Assembly: GCA_951812505.1 (NCBI GenBank)
Contig: CATOSI010000001.1
Span: 434,001-498,000 of the forward strand
Direction: 5' to 3'
From: an uncultured Dehalococcoidia bacterium
Lineage (GTDB): Bacteria > Chloroflexota > Dehalococcoidia > Lucifugimonadales > UBA1123
DNA: 64,000 nt
Within the stretch, counting starts at the first letter, position 1, and every line of letters starts with the position of its first letter. Below the pieces are notes generated by a model, which had not been told where the DNA came from, ran no database searches, and saw only the letters and a program-made list of their open reading frames with translations. The translations under genes were made by a program, and so were the position numbers. Shown here piece by piece: positions 8,778 through 16,643 of the stretch.

Positions 8778-8810
8778 CGTCATTCCCGTGAAAACGGGAA
8801 TCCAGGGGTG
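8778..8810. repeat. Dispersed palindromic repeat, divergent copy
   Basis: This copy of the window's ATTCCCGC palindrome family reads CATTCCCGTGAAAACGGGAA followed by TCCAGGGGTG. The inverted arms are TTCCCGT and ACGGGAA. It lies just downstream of the SDR stop. The small frame across it is a translation artefact of the repeat. Confidence 0.75.
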
Positions 8811-8913
8811 TGGGGTGTGGCTATTTTCCCTGCCGCAACACCTTGAAGGCAGGGAAAATCATAGAATCCCAACAGAACCTAGACTCCGAGATTACAATAA
8901 GGCGATACAACAG

Positions 8914-8951
8914 AAGAGGCGTCCGCACGGACGCCTCTTTCTCTTTTCTGA
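8914..8951 (+). terminator. Intrinsic terminator after the 7948 SDR
   Basis: A perfect 11-bp stem (AAGAGGCGTCC and its complement) with a GCAC loop is followed by TCTCTTTTC. It lies 150 bases after the SDR stop and just before the convergent MaoC gene ends, so it may also stop minus-strand transcription, less efficiently. Confidence 0.8.
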
Positions 8952-8974
8952 ATTTCGGGGTTTCGTCGAATGAA

Positions 8975-9412
8975 TTATTCGCGCGTGGGCAGTGAAACGG
9001 TCGCCTTGCCAATCACATGAGGTGTGCCTTCCTCGTTCTCCATCGTGATGTCGCACTCGATGGTGGGATCGTCGTCAACGATGTCCTTGTCCGTAATCAT
9101 ACCCTTCAGGGTAAGAGGGCGATTGTGCAATACCGGGCTTCTGAAAACTACATCCAGCTTTTTGAGCTTGACCGTAGGCGACCATCCGGTGATCAGTTGG
9201 GACATAATCGCGATATTCATCGCGCCGGGCACGATTGCTTCGGGGAGACCCTCGCTCTGCGCCTTCTCGCGGCTTGTGAACCGAGTGGGGCCCGTCTCGC
9301 GTCCCCAGACCTGTGTGAATTCGATGACCTGGTCGTCGGTGACGATTCGCTCGACCGGGCCTACCTCATCTCCGAGATCAACGTCGTCGAAATAGACTTC
9401 CACTGCGGTCAT
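8975..9412 (-). CDS. MaoC-like hydratase/dehydratase
   Basis: The product is 145 aa from the ATG at 9412, where it overlaps the upstream gene by four bases (ATGA). It is a hot-dog-fold protein with the central helix region PEAIVPGAMNIAIMSQLI followed by LKKLDVVFRSPVLHNRPL, as in MaoC dehydratases that hydrate enoyl-CoA. Its size fits a single hot-dog domain. Together with the adjacent FAS1-like partner it probably forms a two-subunit hydratase. The substrate is unknown. Confidence 0.82.
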   Translation of the reverse strand: MTAVEVYFDDVDLGDEVGPVERIVTDDQVIEFTQVWGRETGPTRFTSREKAQSEGLPEAIVPGAMNIAIMSQLITGWSPTVKLKKLDVVFRSPVLHNRPLTLKGMITDKDIVDDDPTIECDITMENEEGTPHVIGKATVSLPTRE

Positions 9413-9879
9413 CTGGGCCTCCTGTTGCGCTTCACAAACGACTCCTGCACCAGCGCGACAGTGTCGCCGTCCTGGTTGGCGAAGCTGGTTTCCCACACTT
9501 GGAATACCATCCTGCCCGACCGTCCGGTCTTCGCGTAAACGTCCTTGAGCTTCGTCTTGGCGTGGAGCGTGTCCCCTGGCTTCACCGGAGATAGAGACTC
9601 GATTGCCTGACCCGCAAACAGGCTTACGTCCCCGAATTCCAGCTTGATGTCCGGGCGTGTAACCCCGGACACGAACATGTTGCAGAACGTCGGTGGCGCG
9701 ATGATACTTCCATGTTCGGACTGGCTTCCGATGTCGTCGTCATAGTAAAGTGGGTTCTGTTCACCGGTAGAATTGGCGAACTTGACGATCATCTCCTTGG
9801 TTACCGGGTACTGACCGATGTCGTTTTCGACGCCCAGAAGACTGCGGTCGAACTTCAATTCCATTTCCTCAGTTGTCAT
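9409..9879 (-). CDS. MaoC N-terminal (FAS1-like) dehydratase-domain protein
   Basis: The product is 156 aa; AGGAG lies ten bases before the ATG at 9879, which decides the start over 9978. It has VTKEMIVKFANSTGEQNPLYY near the N-terminus, IIAPPTFCNMF, and PVKPGDTLHAKTKLKDVYAKTGRSG. These are characteristic of the N-terminal hot-dog half of two-part MaoC dehydratases. It is translationally coupled to the downstream MaoC gene and lies 13 bases after the PHP gene. Together the pair looks like a heterodimeric enoyl-CoA hydratase. Confidence 0.83.
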   Translation of the reverse strand: MTTEEMELKFDRSLLGVENDIGQYPVTKEMIVKFANSTGEQNPLYYDDDIGSQSEHGSIIAPPTFCNMFVSGVTRPDIKLEFGDVSLFAGQAIESLSPVKPGDTLHAKTKLKDVYAKTGRSGRMVFQVWETSFANQDGDTVALVQESFVKRNRRPR

Positions 9880-9892
9880 ATGGCTGCTGCTC

Positions 9893-10537
9893 CTAAAGTG
9901 TGTCGTCCAATCGAACGGGACCGTATCTGCCCGACCGGAGTTCCCGTACCAGGTCGGTTTCGTCCAAGACCTGACCATTAAAGCTCGTCATGCACTTGCC
10001 TATAGCGCTCACCAGATGGGCGTCGCTGCCTCCGGTCGCGGGCACTCCGAGGCTCTCGATCAGTTCCTCGGCACGTTCCTGTTCACCAGGACGATTGGAA
10101 CCGTTCAAGCCCTCTGCGGCTCTTATCAGGCCGAAGTCAGATCCGTTATCCGCAAACTCGCACAGCCCAATTCCGAACCGACCGGGGTGGGCGGGGATTG
10201 CAATCGCGCCACTTTCCTCCGCCGCCCTCACCAATTCCATGGCGTCCATCGTGACATCAGAGAAGTCAACCGCGTCAGTCAGCGCTTCACTCACGCCGTA
10301 AACCAGGAAGTGCCCCATGTTGGTATCGAGTTCGGAGCCCTTCATAATCAGCACACCGTTCTCTTCGGCCAGCGCCGAGTAGTCCTTGTCGAAATCGAAT
10401 TTCCTGTGCTCCGTAAGAACGAAGCCGTCAATAGAATAACCCTTCCGGCGCAACACTCCGACCCATTTGACGTATTGCTCCACGGCGGCGCGTGAGTCGT
10501 CCGAAGATACCGAATGGGTGTGTAGGTCTATGAACAT
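9893..10537 (-). CDS. PHP-domain metal-dependent phosphoesterase
   Basis: The product is 214 aa. The ATG at 10537 is selected because GGAG lies just upstream and MFIDLHTHS begins the metal-binding motif immediately; a longer frame to 10594 is open. PHP metal ligands are visible: DLHTHS, LTEHRKFD, KGSELDT, IPAHPGRF and a final GGSDAHLV. The family cleaves small phosphoesters or acts as a nuclease subunit; nothing here specifies the substrate. It is probably the first gene of an operon with the two MaoC genes. Confidence 0.85.
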   Translation of the reverse strand: MFIDLHTHSVSSDDSRAAVEQYVKWVGVLRRKGYSIDGFVLTEHRKFDFDKDYSALAEENGVLIMKGSELDTNMGHFLVYGVSEALTDAVDFSDVTMDAMELVRAAEESGAIAIPAHPGRFGIGLCEFADNGSDFGLIRAAEGLNGSNRPGEQERAEELIESLGVPATGGSDAHLVSAIGKCMTSFNGQVLDETDLVRELRSGRYGPVRLDDTL

Positions 10538-10693
10538 GAACTCCTGCCGTCGCATGAAAAGTCCGGTCAGGCTCAAGTGTGCGCCGGGCCGCAACCCGAA
10601 TAGTATGAGAGCGCGCTAATCGCAGTCAAGTCGCGTCTAAATTTCGCGCGGTTGAGGAGTGCCCGCCCACGCGATGTCTTTGGCAATGATCTT

Positions 10694-10722
10694 TTGACCG
10701 GCTTTTGGACCCATGCTAGAAT
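10694..10722 (+). promoter_or_regulatory. Sigma70-type promoter for the 10747 gene
   Basis: TTGACC at 10694-10699 and TAGAAT at 10717-10722 are separated by 17 bases, with an extended -10 TG (TGCTAGAAT). Transcription would begin near 10729, 18 bases before the ATG at 10747. Confidence 0.7.
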
Positions 10723-10746
10723 CAATTAAGATGTTTGTCCTACTGA

Positions 10747-11259
10747 ATGAAGGTCTTGGGAGACGCTGGTGAACTTGGCTCCTCGGCATTTGAGACACAA
10801 TACGTGAAGAATTCTATCAAGTGGATTCCTAGGAGCGGCATAGATCTGCTAAGCGCCATTCTCGCATTGGCGTGCTTCGGTCTTGTAATCGTGATGATTG
10901 TTGTATCTTCGGGACGTGAACTCACCTCTCTTGAGGAGATTCTCTTCCAAGTGGTGATTCTGGCAACCGGGATAAGTGCGTCTTGGAGAATCGGACGGAG
11001 TTCAGCACTTAGAAATCACGCCCGCCCAGTCTTCCGGAGAGTGTTGGACATACACATCGGACTTTATAATCTGTCCGATATGGTGCAAGGGTTCAAAACT
11101 CAGAGACCAGATCCCAGTTTGGATGTAATTGACGCTGTTGTAAGCGAACAGCTAAGAACGGCGCGTTCTGCTATTGAAGACTGGCGCGATATATCTCCCG
11201 AAGATGTAGAGGACATTGAAGTTCAGGCGAGGGAGTCTCAAAATGACAACCCAAGTTAG
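10747..11259 (+). CDS. Unrecognised protein with two membrane segments and a helical tail
   Basis: The product is 170 aa. Two hydrophobic stretches (about residues 33-54 and 64-82) separated by a short charged loop predict a two-pass hairpin. A long soluble, mainly helical C-terminal part of about 85 residues follows, ending in an acidic tail. The topology (2TM plus helical domain) recalls SLATT-type 2TM effectors, but I see no diagnostic motif, so this is only a resemblance. A good promoter lies directly upstream. It overlaps the next gene by 17 bases, so the two are almost certainly one unit. Confidence 0.6.
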   Translation: MKVLGDAGELGSSAFETQYVKNSIKWIPRSGIDLLSAILALACFGLVIVMIVVSSGRELTSLEEILFQVVILATGISASWRIGRSSALRNHARPVFRRVLDIHIGLYNLSDMVQGFKTQRPDPSLDVIDAVVSEQLRTARSAIEDWRDISPEDVEDIEVQARESQNDNPS

Positions 11260-11686
11260 ACCAATCAGAGGAAAGGTCGCACAGATTCTCAACTCCCGCG
11301 AGGTAGCTCTGAACGTAGGCTTGGACGACGGAGTTGAGATAGGGATGCTGTTTGATATAGTGACCCCTAAGGGCCATGACATAACGGACCCTGTCACTGG
11401 CGATGTCCTCGGTTCTCTGGACAAGCCGAAAGTCAGGGTGAAAATAATATCAGTTCAGCACAGACTATCCGTAGCCGCGACGTTCAGGAAAAAGCGCGAA
11501 AACATAGGCGGTTCGTCAGACCTCATAGGGTTGTACAGTCGTATGTCATCACCACCTAGATGGATTACGAGATACGAGACCCTGAAAACAACCGATTCTA
11601 CTTGGGAAGACCTGCCCGATGAGGACAGCTACATATCTAGGGGAGACCCCGTAGTCCAAGTATTCTCGGACGGCGAACCGGAATAG
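11243..11686 (+). CDS. Unrecognised beta-rich protein (FlgT C-domain-like)
   Basis: The product is 147 aa from the ATG at 11243, with GGGAG upstream; a longer start at 11216 is less likely. The first 90 residues follow a beta-barrel pattern: G-K-V-A-Q-I, then VALNVGLDDGVEIGMLFDI, then DPVTGDVLGSLDKPKVRVKI. This resembles the C-terminal domain of FlgT-like proteins. The C-terminal 55 residues are polar and unlike anything I know. There is no signal peptide and there are no flagellar genes nearby. Overlap with the 2TM gene suggests a soluble cytoplasmic partner of that membrane protein. Confidence 0.6.
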   Translation: MTTQVRPIRGKVAQILNSREVALNVGLDDGVEIGMLFDIVTPKGHDITDPVTGDVLGSLDKPKVRVKIISVQHRLSVAATFRKKRENIGGSSDLIGLYSRMSSPPRWITRYETLKTTDSTWEDLPDEDSYISRGDPVVQVFSDGEPE

Positions 11687-11695
11687 CGCTCACAC

Positions 11696-12487
11696 TCACC
11701 CCCTCCGCGCCACCCAAATCATCTCTGTGCTGCCCGGTGTGAACACCGAACGGTCGAAGTCTCCCCAGAGATCTTCGATTTCGAACCCGCACATTACGAG
11801 CAGGTGGTGTATCTCCCAGCGATGGCAGTATCTCAGGCTGTAGTCGCGATACATCTTTCGGACGACCACGCTGTCATCGTCCAACTCCTCTATCATCATG
11901 CGGATGCTGACTATCTGGTCGTAAGTCTCATACCAGCTCTGTTGATACAGGACGTAACTCGTGCCGGTCGCAGGATCGGTTACATCGTTAAGATACCGCG
12001 GAACATCGCTCTGCTCGAAGGCGATGTTCGGGTCGGGCACAAAGATGTTGAAGACCAGCCTTCCTCCCGGGCTCAGATGACTGCGAATCCGTTCGAAGGT
12101 CCGTATCTGTTCCTCGACCGTCATGAGCGCGAGGAAACCCCTGAACGGGATGGTAATAAGGGGGAATTTACGTTGCGCGCCGCTCTCGTGCCGAAGGTCG
12201 AATTCGCGCATGTCCGCTGCAATCAATTCAACGTCGCCGGAGCCCTCTCTCAGGGATTTCAGCTTGCGCCTGGCTTGCGATAGCATCGCTTCCGAGGTGT
12301 CTATGCCAACAACGTCTATGCCAAGTTGGGCGGTGGGAATGGCAATGCGTCCGGTGCCAACTCCCAGTTCCAGCACGGGGCCTCCCGACTCAACTGCTTC
12401 CTGGGTGTAAAAGGGTATGTCGGCCCGGACATACGAGTAAACGGCGTCGTATATGTCGGCCCACGGGTCGTATGGCGAATACTCCAT
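11696..12487 (-). CDS. Class I SAM-dependent methyltransferase
   Basis: The product is 263 aa. The ATG at 12487 overlaps the ruvA stop by one base (TGATG); a GTG one codon earlier is possible. Motif I is VLELGVGTGRIAIP (about residues 38-51), followed by VVGIDTSEAML (motif II) and ELIAADMREFD (motif III). The N-terminal YDPWADIYDAVY is typical of small-molecule methyltransferases. The acceptor cannot be inferred. It lies downstream of ruvC-ruvA and is probably co-transcribed. Confidence 0.85.
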   Translation of the reverse strand: MEYSPYDPWADIYDAVYSYVRADIPFYTQEAVESGGPVLELGVGTGRIAIPTAQLGIDVVGIDTSEAMLSQARRKLKSLREGSGDVELIAADMREFDLRHESGAQRKFPLITIPFRGFLALMTVEEQIRTFERIRSHLSPGGRLVFNIFVPDPNIAFEQSDVPRYLNDVTDPATGTSYVLYQQSWYETYDQIVSIRMMIEELDDDSVVVRKMYRDYSLRYCHRWEIHHLLVMCGFEIEDLWGDFDRSVFTPGSTEMIWVARRG

Positions 12488-13071
12488 CACTCGCCCGCCA
12501 GGTACTCCAGTGCAGCGCGGATTCTGTCCTCCTCCGACTGTCCTTCCGACGCCGACCTCGACAGCGCCTCCCGTGCCTCATTGTCGCCATAGCCCAGAGC
12601 CGTTAGTGCGTCAACCAGTTCAGAGTCGGGGGCCGACCCGCTTCCATCCGCGAAGTCCAGGTCCAGTTTGCCCTTGAGTTCCAGGACTATGCGACTGGCG
12701 GTCCGGCGACCTATTCCGGGTACAGTCGAAAGCGCTCGCGTATCTCCTTCCTCGACAGTCTGGACGAGCGACTGCGGACTGAATCGCGCGAGCATTGCGA
12801 GCGCGAGCCGGGGGCCGATGCCGCTGATGTTCAGAAGCGTGTCGAATGTCTGGCGCTCATCTTCCGTCGGAAACCCGTACAGAGTTAGGCTCTCTTCTCT
12901 GACTTGCAGCGAGGTGTGTAGGCTCAACGGATCGCCGACGCGCCCGACTGCGCTGGCTGAAGTGTCCGGCATACTGATCCGGAACGTCACGCCTCCCACC
13001 GATACGTCAACCCAGTCAGAGCCTACACCGCGCAGGGTGCCGTTAATGGATGAGATGAGAGTGGATACCAA
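12487..13071 (-). CDS. ruvA: Holliday junction branch migration protein RuvA
   Basis: The product is 194 aa, the normal length. The TTG start at 13071 has GGGAG, inside the ruvC end, six bases upstream. It has the N-terminal OB fold (LISSINGTLRGVG) and two helix-hairpin-helix motifs (NISGIGPRLALAML and VPGIGRRTASRIV). The C-terminal RuvB-binding domain (ALTALGYGDNEAREAL) follows an acidic linker. RuvA tetramers hold the junction for RuvB. ruvC is immediately upstream (3-base gap). ruvB is not in the window. Confidence 0.95.
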   Translation of the reverse strand: MVSTLISSINGTLRGVGSDWVDVSVGGVTFRISMPDTSASAVGRVGDPLSLHTSLQVREESLTLYGFPTEDERQTFDTLLNISGIGPRLALAMLARFSPQSLVQTVEEGDTRALSTVPGIGRRTASRIVLELKGKLDLDFADGSGSAPDSELVDALTALGYGDNEAREALSRSASEGQSEEDRIRAALEYLAGE

Positions 13072-13074
13072 CTG

Positions 13075-13569
13075 CTACTCCCACATCTCGATATCGAGGG
13101 TCTGGGCGTTGTTTATGTGGCAGATCGCCACGGCAGCCGCATCCGCCCGGTCAGCGGGATGAAGAGGCTCTTCCAGGTCGAGCAGAAACTGGACCATATC
13201 CTGCACCTGCTCCTTTGAACTCCCGCCATTATCGGTGACAGCCTTCTTCACCTCTCTGGGCGCATAGGTTGACACCGGAATGCCATGAGATGCGGCCGCT
13301 ACCATGGCCACGGCCTGCGACTGACCCACCGCAATTGCGGCTTTAATGTTTCGACCCACAAAGGGAGACTCTACGGCCACCACGTCCGGCCTGACCTCCG
13401 CTATCAATTCCGCCAGGTGGGCGTGAAGCCACCCGAGACGCTCCGCCAGATCTGCCTTCCTGGGAGGGCTGAGCGCGTCCGAATGCCTCAGGAAGAATTC
13501 TTCGCCGTCCGATTCCACTAGGCCAATCCCCATACTGCGCGTTCCGGGGTCGATGCCCATTACGAGCAT
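13075..13569 (-). CDS. ruvC: Crossover junction endodeoxyribonuclease RuvC
   Basis: The product is 164 aa; GAGGAGG lies upstream of its ATG. Catalytic acids are visible: Asp7 in MGIDPGTRSMG, Glu in VAVESPFVG (about 69), and the two Asp in HPADRADAAAVA near the C-terminus. KAAIAVGQSQAVA is also diagnostic. It resolves Holliday junctions and pairs with ruvA three bases downstream. Confidence 0.96.
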   Translation of the reverse strand: MLVMGIDPGTRSMGIGLVESDGEEFFLRHSDALSPPRKADLAERLGWLHAHLAELIAEVRPDVVAVESPFVGRNIKAAIAVGQSQAVAMVAAASHGIPVSTYAPREVKKAVTDNGGSSKEQVQDMVQFLLDLEEPLHPADRADAAAVAICHINNAQTLDIEMWE

Positions 13570-13605
13570 TACGACATCCTCCTCACTCCTAGTCCAACCA
13601 CTATC

Positions 13606-13639
13606 CGTCGTTCCCGCGAAAGCGGAAATCCAAACGTGG
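13606..13639. repeat. Dispersed palindromic repeat, divergent copy
   Basis: CGTCGTTCCCGCGAAAGCGG followed by AAATCCAAACG is a degenerate copy of the family, with arms CCGC and GCGG. It lies upstream of ruvC on the intergenic side. Confidence 0.7.
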
Positions 13640-13812
13640 AGGGCAGGCTAACACATGGCAAAATCAAGTTGTCACTGTACTAGTCTGTAGATGAATATGA
13701 TGAATATAAAGACAAACGTCGAGATAAGGCAATACGAACGGCGCGGGTTTTCCCGTCTGCGCGCGGTCAGGGCCATTGCAAAGCTGTAGATTAAGCCTTA
13801 TAGACCCGCTTT

Positions 13813-13847
13813 CGTCATTCCCGCGAAGGCGGGAATCCAGGGGGGAG
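13813..13847. repeat. Dispersed palindromic repeat, canonical copy
   Basis: CGTCATTCCCGCGAAGGCGG followed by GAATCCAGGGGGG has perfect ATTCCCGC and GCGGGAAT arms around GAAG. It matches the core of the MITE-like elements at 15.3, 45.2 and 55.0 kb but lacks their TAGTACC ends here. Confidence 0.85.
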
Positions 13848-14010
13848 GTGCGGTCGAATCTGGACAACGCCCACCTTGAAAACGCCTTGGCGCGGGGTTA
13901 GGTTCCCTTTAGGCGGCGACTGCGCTGTGCTAGTCTGGAATCATGTGAGTGCGCCGATTTCACTCGTAGCTCCTGCTTAATTTATAGGATAACGTCATGG
14001 AAGTTAGCTG

Positions 14011-14652
14011 ATGCAGTGGCTGGATTTTCTGATAATCGTGATTCTTTGCGTATCGCTCTTCTGGGGCCTGAAGACAGGGCTTGTGGATGTGGTCTTCCTG
14101 TGCGTTGGATTAGTGGCGGGATGGTGGTTGTCTGGAAGATACGCCGCTAATGCTGGTGAATTAGTGAGCTTCTCGCCGGGAGCCGACGCATTAGTCTCAG
14201 TTCTTGCGTATGTTTTCATCATGTCCGTCTCGACCGCGACATTCGTCATGACCGGCCGAGTAGTGAAATCAATCGCCAACGCCGGAACGCTGGGCGCGAC
14301 GGGACTGGCGGACAGGCTCGCGGGCGTGGCACTCGGTCTTCTCGTCGGGCTCACGGTATCGGGCGCGCTCATCGTCATTCTCGCACGGCTTGCCTTTGCG
14401 TCCACGTTCGCCGGGTCTGATATAGACATTCCTGCGACGGGCATAGCCGCAGTGGACACCGCCGACACTGTTTCCCTCATGGAAGACAACAGGCATATTC
14501 TAGTGGACGGACTGGTCGACTCGAAATCGGTTTCACTGTTTCTCGATGTGTGGGACACAGTGCCTGAAATCTCATTCGGGCCCGTGGTTGGAGACTTTGC
14601 GGTTGGGCTGGACCTGCTCTCCAGGGAGGCGAGCGGCAATAGCGTCGCGTGA
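14011..14652 (+). CDS. CvpA-family membrane protein
   Basis: The product is 213 aa with about four membrane segments: residues 4-20, 24-42, 60-80 and 105-130. A soluble C-terminal region of about 80 residues follows. The N-terminal WLDFLIIVILCVSLFWGLKTGLVD and the G-rich third and fourth helices match the CvpA family, named for colicin V production and of unclear molecular function. It lies upstream of the HNH gene, 93 bases away, on the same strand. Confidence 0.75.
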   Translation: MQWLDFLIIVILCVSLFWGLKTGLVDVVFLCVGLVAGWWLSGRYAANAGELVSFSPGADALVSVLAYVFIMSVSTATFVMTGRVVKSIANAGTLGATGLADRLAGVALGLLVGLTVSGALIVILARLAFASTFAGSDIDIPATGIAAVDTADTVSLMEDNRHILVDGLVDSKSVSLFLDVWDTVPEISFGPVVGDFAVGLDLLSREASGNSVA

Positions 14653-14745
14653 TATGGAGATAAACCCGTAGTTTGAGTTAGACTAGGGTTGAGCAGTATC
14701 CACTTTGAGGAGTTTCTGGCAGACAAGCCCACCGGAAGGCGTAGA

Positions 14746-15258
14746 ATGAGCGCAATTAATTCGCCGGTTCTGGTGCTCAACCAGAACTACCAGCCACTCA
14801 ACGTCTGCAATGTGCGACGCGCGGTTGTCCTGGTAGGGCGGGGCAAGGCGGAGCTTGTAGTAAACGGACGTGGACACATCCAGAGCGTTTCTGAATTGTT
14901 CCCCGCGCCATCAGTAATCCGCCTTATATACATGGTGAAGAGACCGGTGATGCGCCGCCGACTTTCTCGACAGGCGGTGTTCTATAGGGACGGGTTCACC
15001 TGTCAGTATTGTGGCAAGCAGACGCGCCAGCTCACTCTCGACCATATCCTCCCAAGATGGCGCCACGGTCCTCACTCTTGGGATAACGTCGTGAGCGCGT
15101 GCATTCCCTGTAACCATCACAAGGCGGGAAGGACTCCTCGCGAGGCGCGAATGAAGTTGCTGAGAGAGCCGGGCATACCCAAGCCCAACCCCTACTACAT
15201 GTTCCAGCATCGCAAGATCATGGATGAATGGCGTCCGTTCATTCCATGGCTGAGTTGA
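14746..15258 (+). CDS. HNH endonuclease (5-methylcytosine-restriction-like HNH domain)
   Basis: The product is 170 aa. The ATG at 14746 has GGAAGG upstream; an in-frame TTG at 14689 would add 19 residues. The N-terminal SPVLVLNQNYQPLNVCNVRRA is shared by a widespread bacterial HNH family. The zinc-binding pair TCQYCGKQT and ACIPCNHHK frames the HNH motif LTLDHILPRWRHG with the downstream WDNVVSAC. No phage or restriction partners are adjacent. This family is often chromosomal and solitary. Confidence 0.88.
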   Translation: MSAINSPVLVLNQNYQPLNVCNVRRAVVLVGRGKAELVVNGRGHIQSVSELFPAPSVIRLIYMVKRPVMRRRLSRQAVFYRDGFTCQYCGKQTRQLTLDHILPRWRHGPHSWDNVVSACIPCNHHKAGRTPREARMKLLREPGIPKPNPYYMFQHRKIMDEWRPFIPWLS

Positions 15259-15270
15259 GAAGGACTGCTT

Positions 15271-15394
15271 CCTACCACCACTACATCCATATGAAGATGA
15301 CACACTCTAACGACCGTCCGTCATTCCCGCGAAGGTGGGAATCCAGGGGTGGGGGCTGGTTGCAATACATCAGAAACATGTGGAAACGGTACTA
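15271..15394 (+). mobile_element. MITE-like element copy 1 (truncates psp1)
   Basis: About 124 bp. The left part has CATATGAAGATGACACAC, the middle is the ATTCCCGCGAAGG core, and the right part has ACATGTGGAAACGGTACTA. Copies 1 and 3 share the right 35 bases almost exactly. The right terminus GGTACTA is the complement of the TAGTACC left end seen in copy 2. The terminal TAG on the minus strand is the stop codon of the truncated PSP1 frame. No transposase is encoded. The left boundary is approximate. Confidence 0.7.
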
Positions 15395-15610
15395 CGGTAT
15401 CTCCGGGGCTCTTTCGACCACGCTCAGAACACGTGGCAATGTACAGGTGAGGCTGCTGTGCACCACTTGGTCGGACCCGATCACTACGCTGGCCTCTCTT
15501 TCGCCATCGTCGGATTCGACAAGCACTCTGTCCGCGAACGACAAGCTGATTCCGCTGTCGTCGTAATAGTGGACTCTGCCGTAGGGCTCGAATCTGACTC
15601 CGACGATCAT
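15392..15610 (-). pseudogene. Truncated PSP1 / RicT-family gene
   Basis: This frame encodes only 72 aa, while PSP1 proteins are usually several times longer. The N-terminus is recognisable: VGVRFEPYGRVHYYD, then DRVLVESDDGEREASVVIG, then PRVLSVVERAPE, as in PSP1/YaaT (RicT). PSP1 genes commonly follow holB, as here. The frame ends in a TAG formed exactly by the terminus of MITE copy 1. The missing C-terminal part is not found before the convergent HNH gene at 15258. The simplest reading is insertion plus deletion leaving a 3'-truncated gene. Confidence 0.75.
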
Positions 15611-15629
15611 GTCTGTCCGTTTCGCCCGC

Positions 15630-16643
15630 TCAGGAAACCACGGGTAGTTTCATCATCATACTCTCCAACGCAAGGCGCGGAGAAACATTCCTCTCCAGGA
15701 GAAACACGGTCCGTCGAATCGCCCTTAGCGATGCTGAGACCTCCTCGATGGAGTTCTGATCTGCGACCGAAGTCAGCGTCTCTTTGCGGGATGAGTTGAC
15801 TACCAGTTCGTGCTTCCTCTGACCGATGAGCAGCACGTCGCGCCACCACGACTGCCAGAGATCGAGTTCCGTAAAAACTCCTTGTCTGTCTGCTGAGAAG
15901 CGTCGTGCGAGACTTTCTGAATAGTCGAATCTTTCAGCCAGGGGCCCTTTGACGGTCGCCTCGATCAGATCCAGGGCCTCCGCAATTCGAGTGATTATCG
16001 CAGGATCGTCCGCTGCCTCGATTGCCCATCCGATTCTGCCGCCCGATAAACCGGATATCTCCTCGGCCCTTTCGCGACTGAGCGATTTCTCTTCCACAAG
16101 ATAGTCCGCAATGATTCCCGGAGGAGCTGTTCGAAGATCTATCCGTCTGCACCTGGAGAGTATCGTCGGCAGCACGGCGTTCGCATCCGAGGCTACGATA
16201 ATGATGATGACCCTGTCGGGCGGCTCCTCCAGCGTCTTGAGCAGGCTGTTGGCAGCCTCGCCGCTCAGTTTCTCGCCATTCTCGAAAATGAAGACACGGC
16301 TGCGGCCCTCGTAGGGCAGCAAGCTCGCGTCGCGCTGGATCTCGCGCACCTGTTCGATGCTAATCTGCGTTCGCAGTCTGCCCGACCTTGCGGCTTCCAG
16401 ACCGATTGTCCGGACATCTGGATGTAGGCCCGGAGTGATGCGCTGGCACTGACGGCAGGTCCCGCATGGACGATTATCTGATGTGCAGTTGGCCGCCCGC
16501 GCGATGTCGAGGGCGAGCGTCGTCTTGCCGATCTTGGAAGGGCCAGTGATCAGGTAAGAGTGGGCGAGCCTTTCCGCTGTTATCGAGCGGTTTAGCGTCC
16601 GAATCGCTTTGTCATGTCCGACTGTTTTCCACATGGTCTGCAT
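15630..16643 (-). CDS. holB: DNA polymerase III delta' subunit (clamp-loader ATPase)
   Basis: The product is 337 aa. It has an AAA+ fold with a P-loop-like GPSKIGKTTLA (about residues 34-44), four Cys in a CTSDNRPCGTCRQC zinc motif (about 53-66), a Walker-B-like region RVFIFENGEKLSGEAANSLLKTLEEPP, and the SRC sensor in ILSRCRRIDL. The P-loop Lys-Thr is kept, so it may bind ATP, unlike E. coli delta'. It loads the sliding clamp together with DnaX and delta. It is followed by the truncated psp1, the usual neighbour. Confidence 0.9.
   Translation of the reverse strand: MQTMWKTVGHDKAIRTLNRSITAERLAHSYLITGPSKIGKTTLALDIARAANCTSDNRPCGTCRQCQRITPGLHPDVRTIGLEAARSGRLRTQISIEQVREIQRDASLLPYEGRSRVFIFENGEKLSGEAANSLLKTLEEPPDRVIIIIVASDANAVLPTILSRCRRIDLRTAPPGIIADYLVEEKSLSRERAEEISGLSGGRIGWAIEAADDPAIITRIAEALDLIEATVKGPLAERFDYSESLARRFSADRQGVFTELDLWQSWWRDVLLIGQRKHELVVNSSRKETLTSVADQNSIEEVSASLRAIRRTVFLLERNVSPRLALESMMMKLPVVS

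Larger units (their letters stand above)
13570..14010. other. 441-bp intergenic region with two palindromic repeats
   Basis: This region lies between divergent ruvC and the CvpA-like gene. It holds two ATTCCCGC-type repeats and a GTACTAG sequence at 13678-13684 that resembles a MITE terminus without a clear partner. A small minus-strand frame through it simply translates the repeat. I see no RNA gene. Confidence 0.6.

Noticed and set aside
8764..8973. Small frames beginning inside the 8778 repeat
   Set aside because: Their residues come from translating the palindromic repeat and the terminator; no ribosome site or conservation signal.
13664..13867. 67-codon frame containing an S-R-L-R-G-N-D-E string
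   Set aside because: This string is the well-known artefact of translating the ATTCCCGC repeat family.
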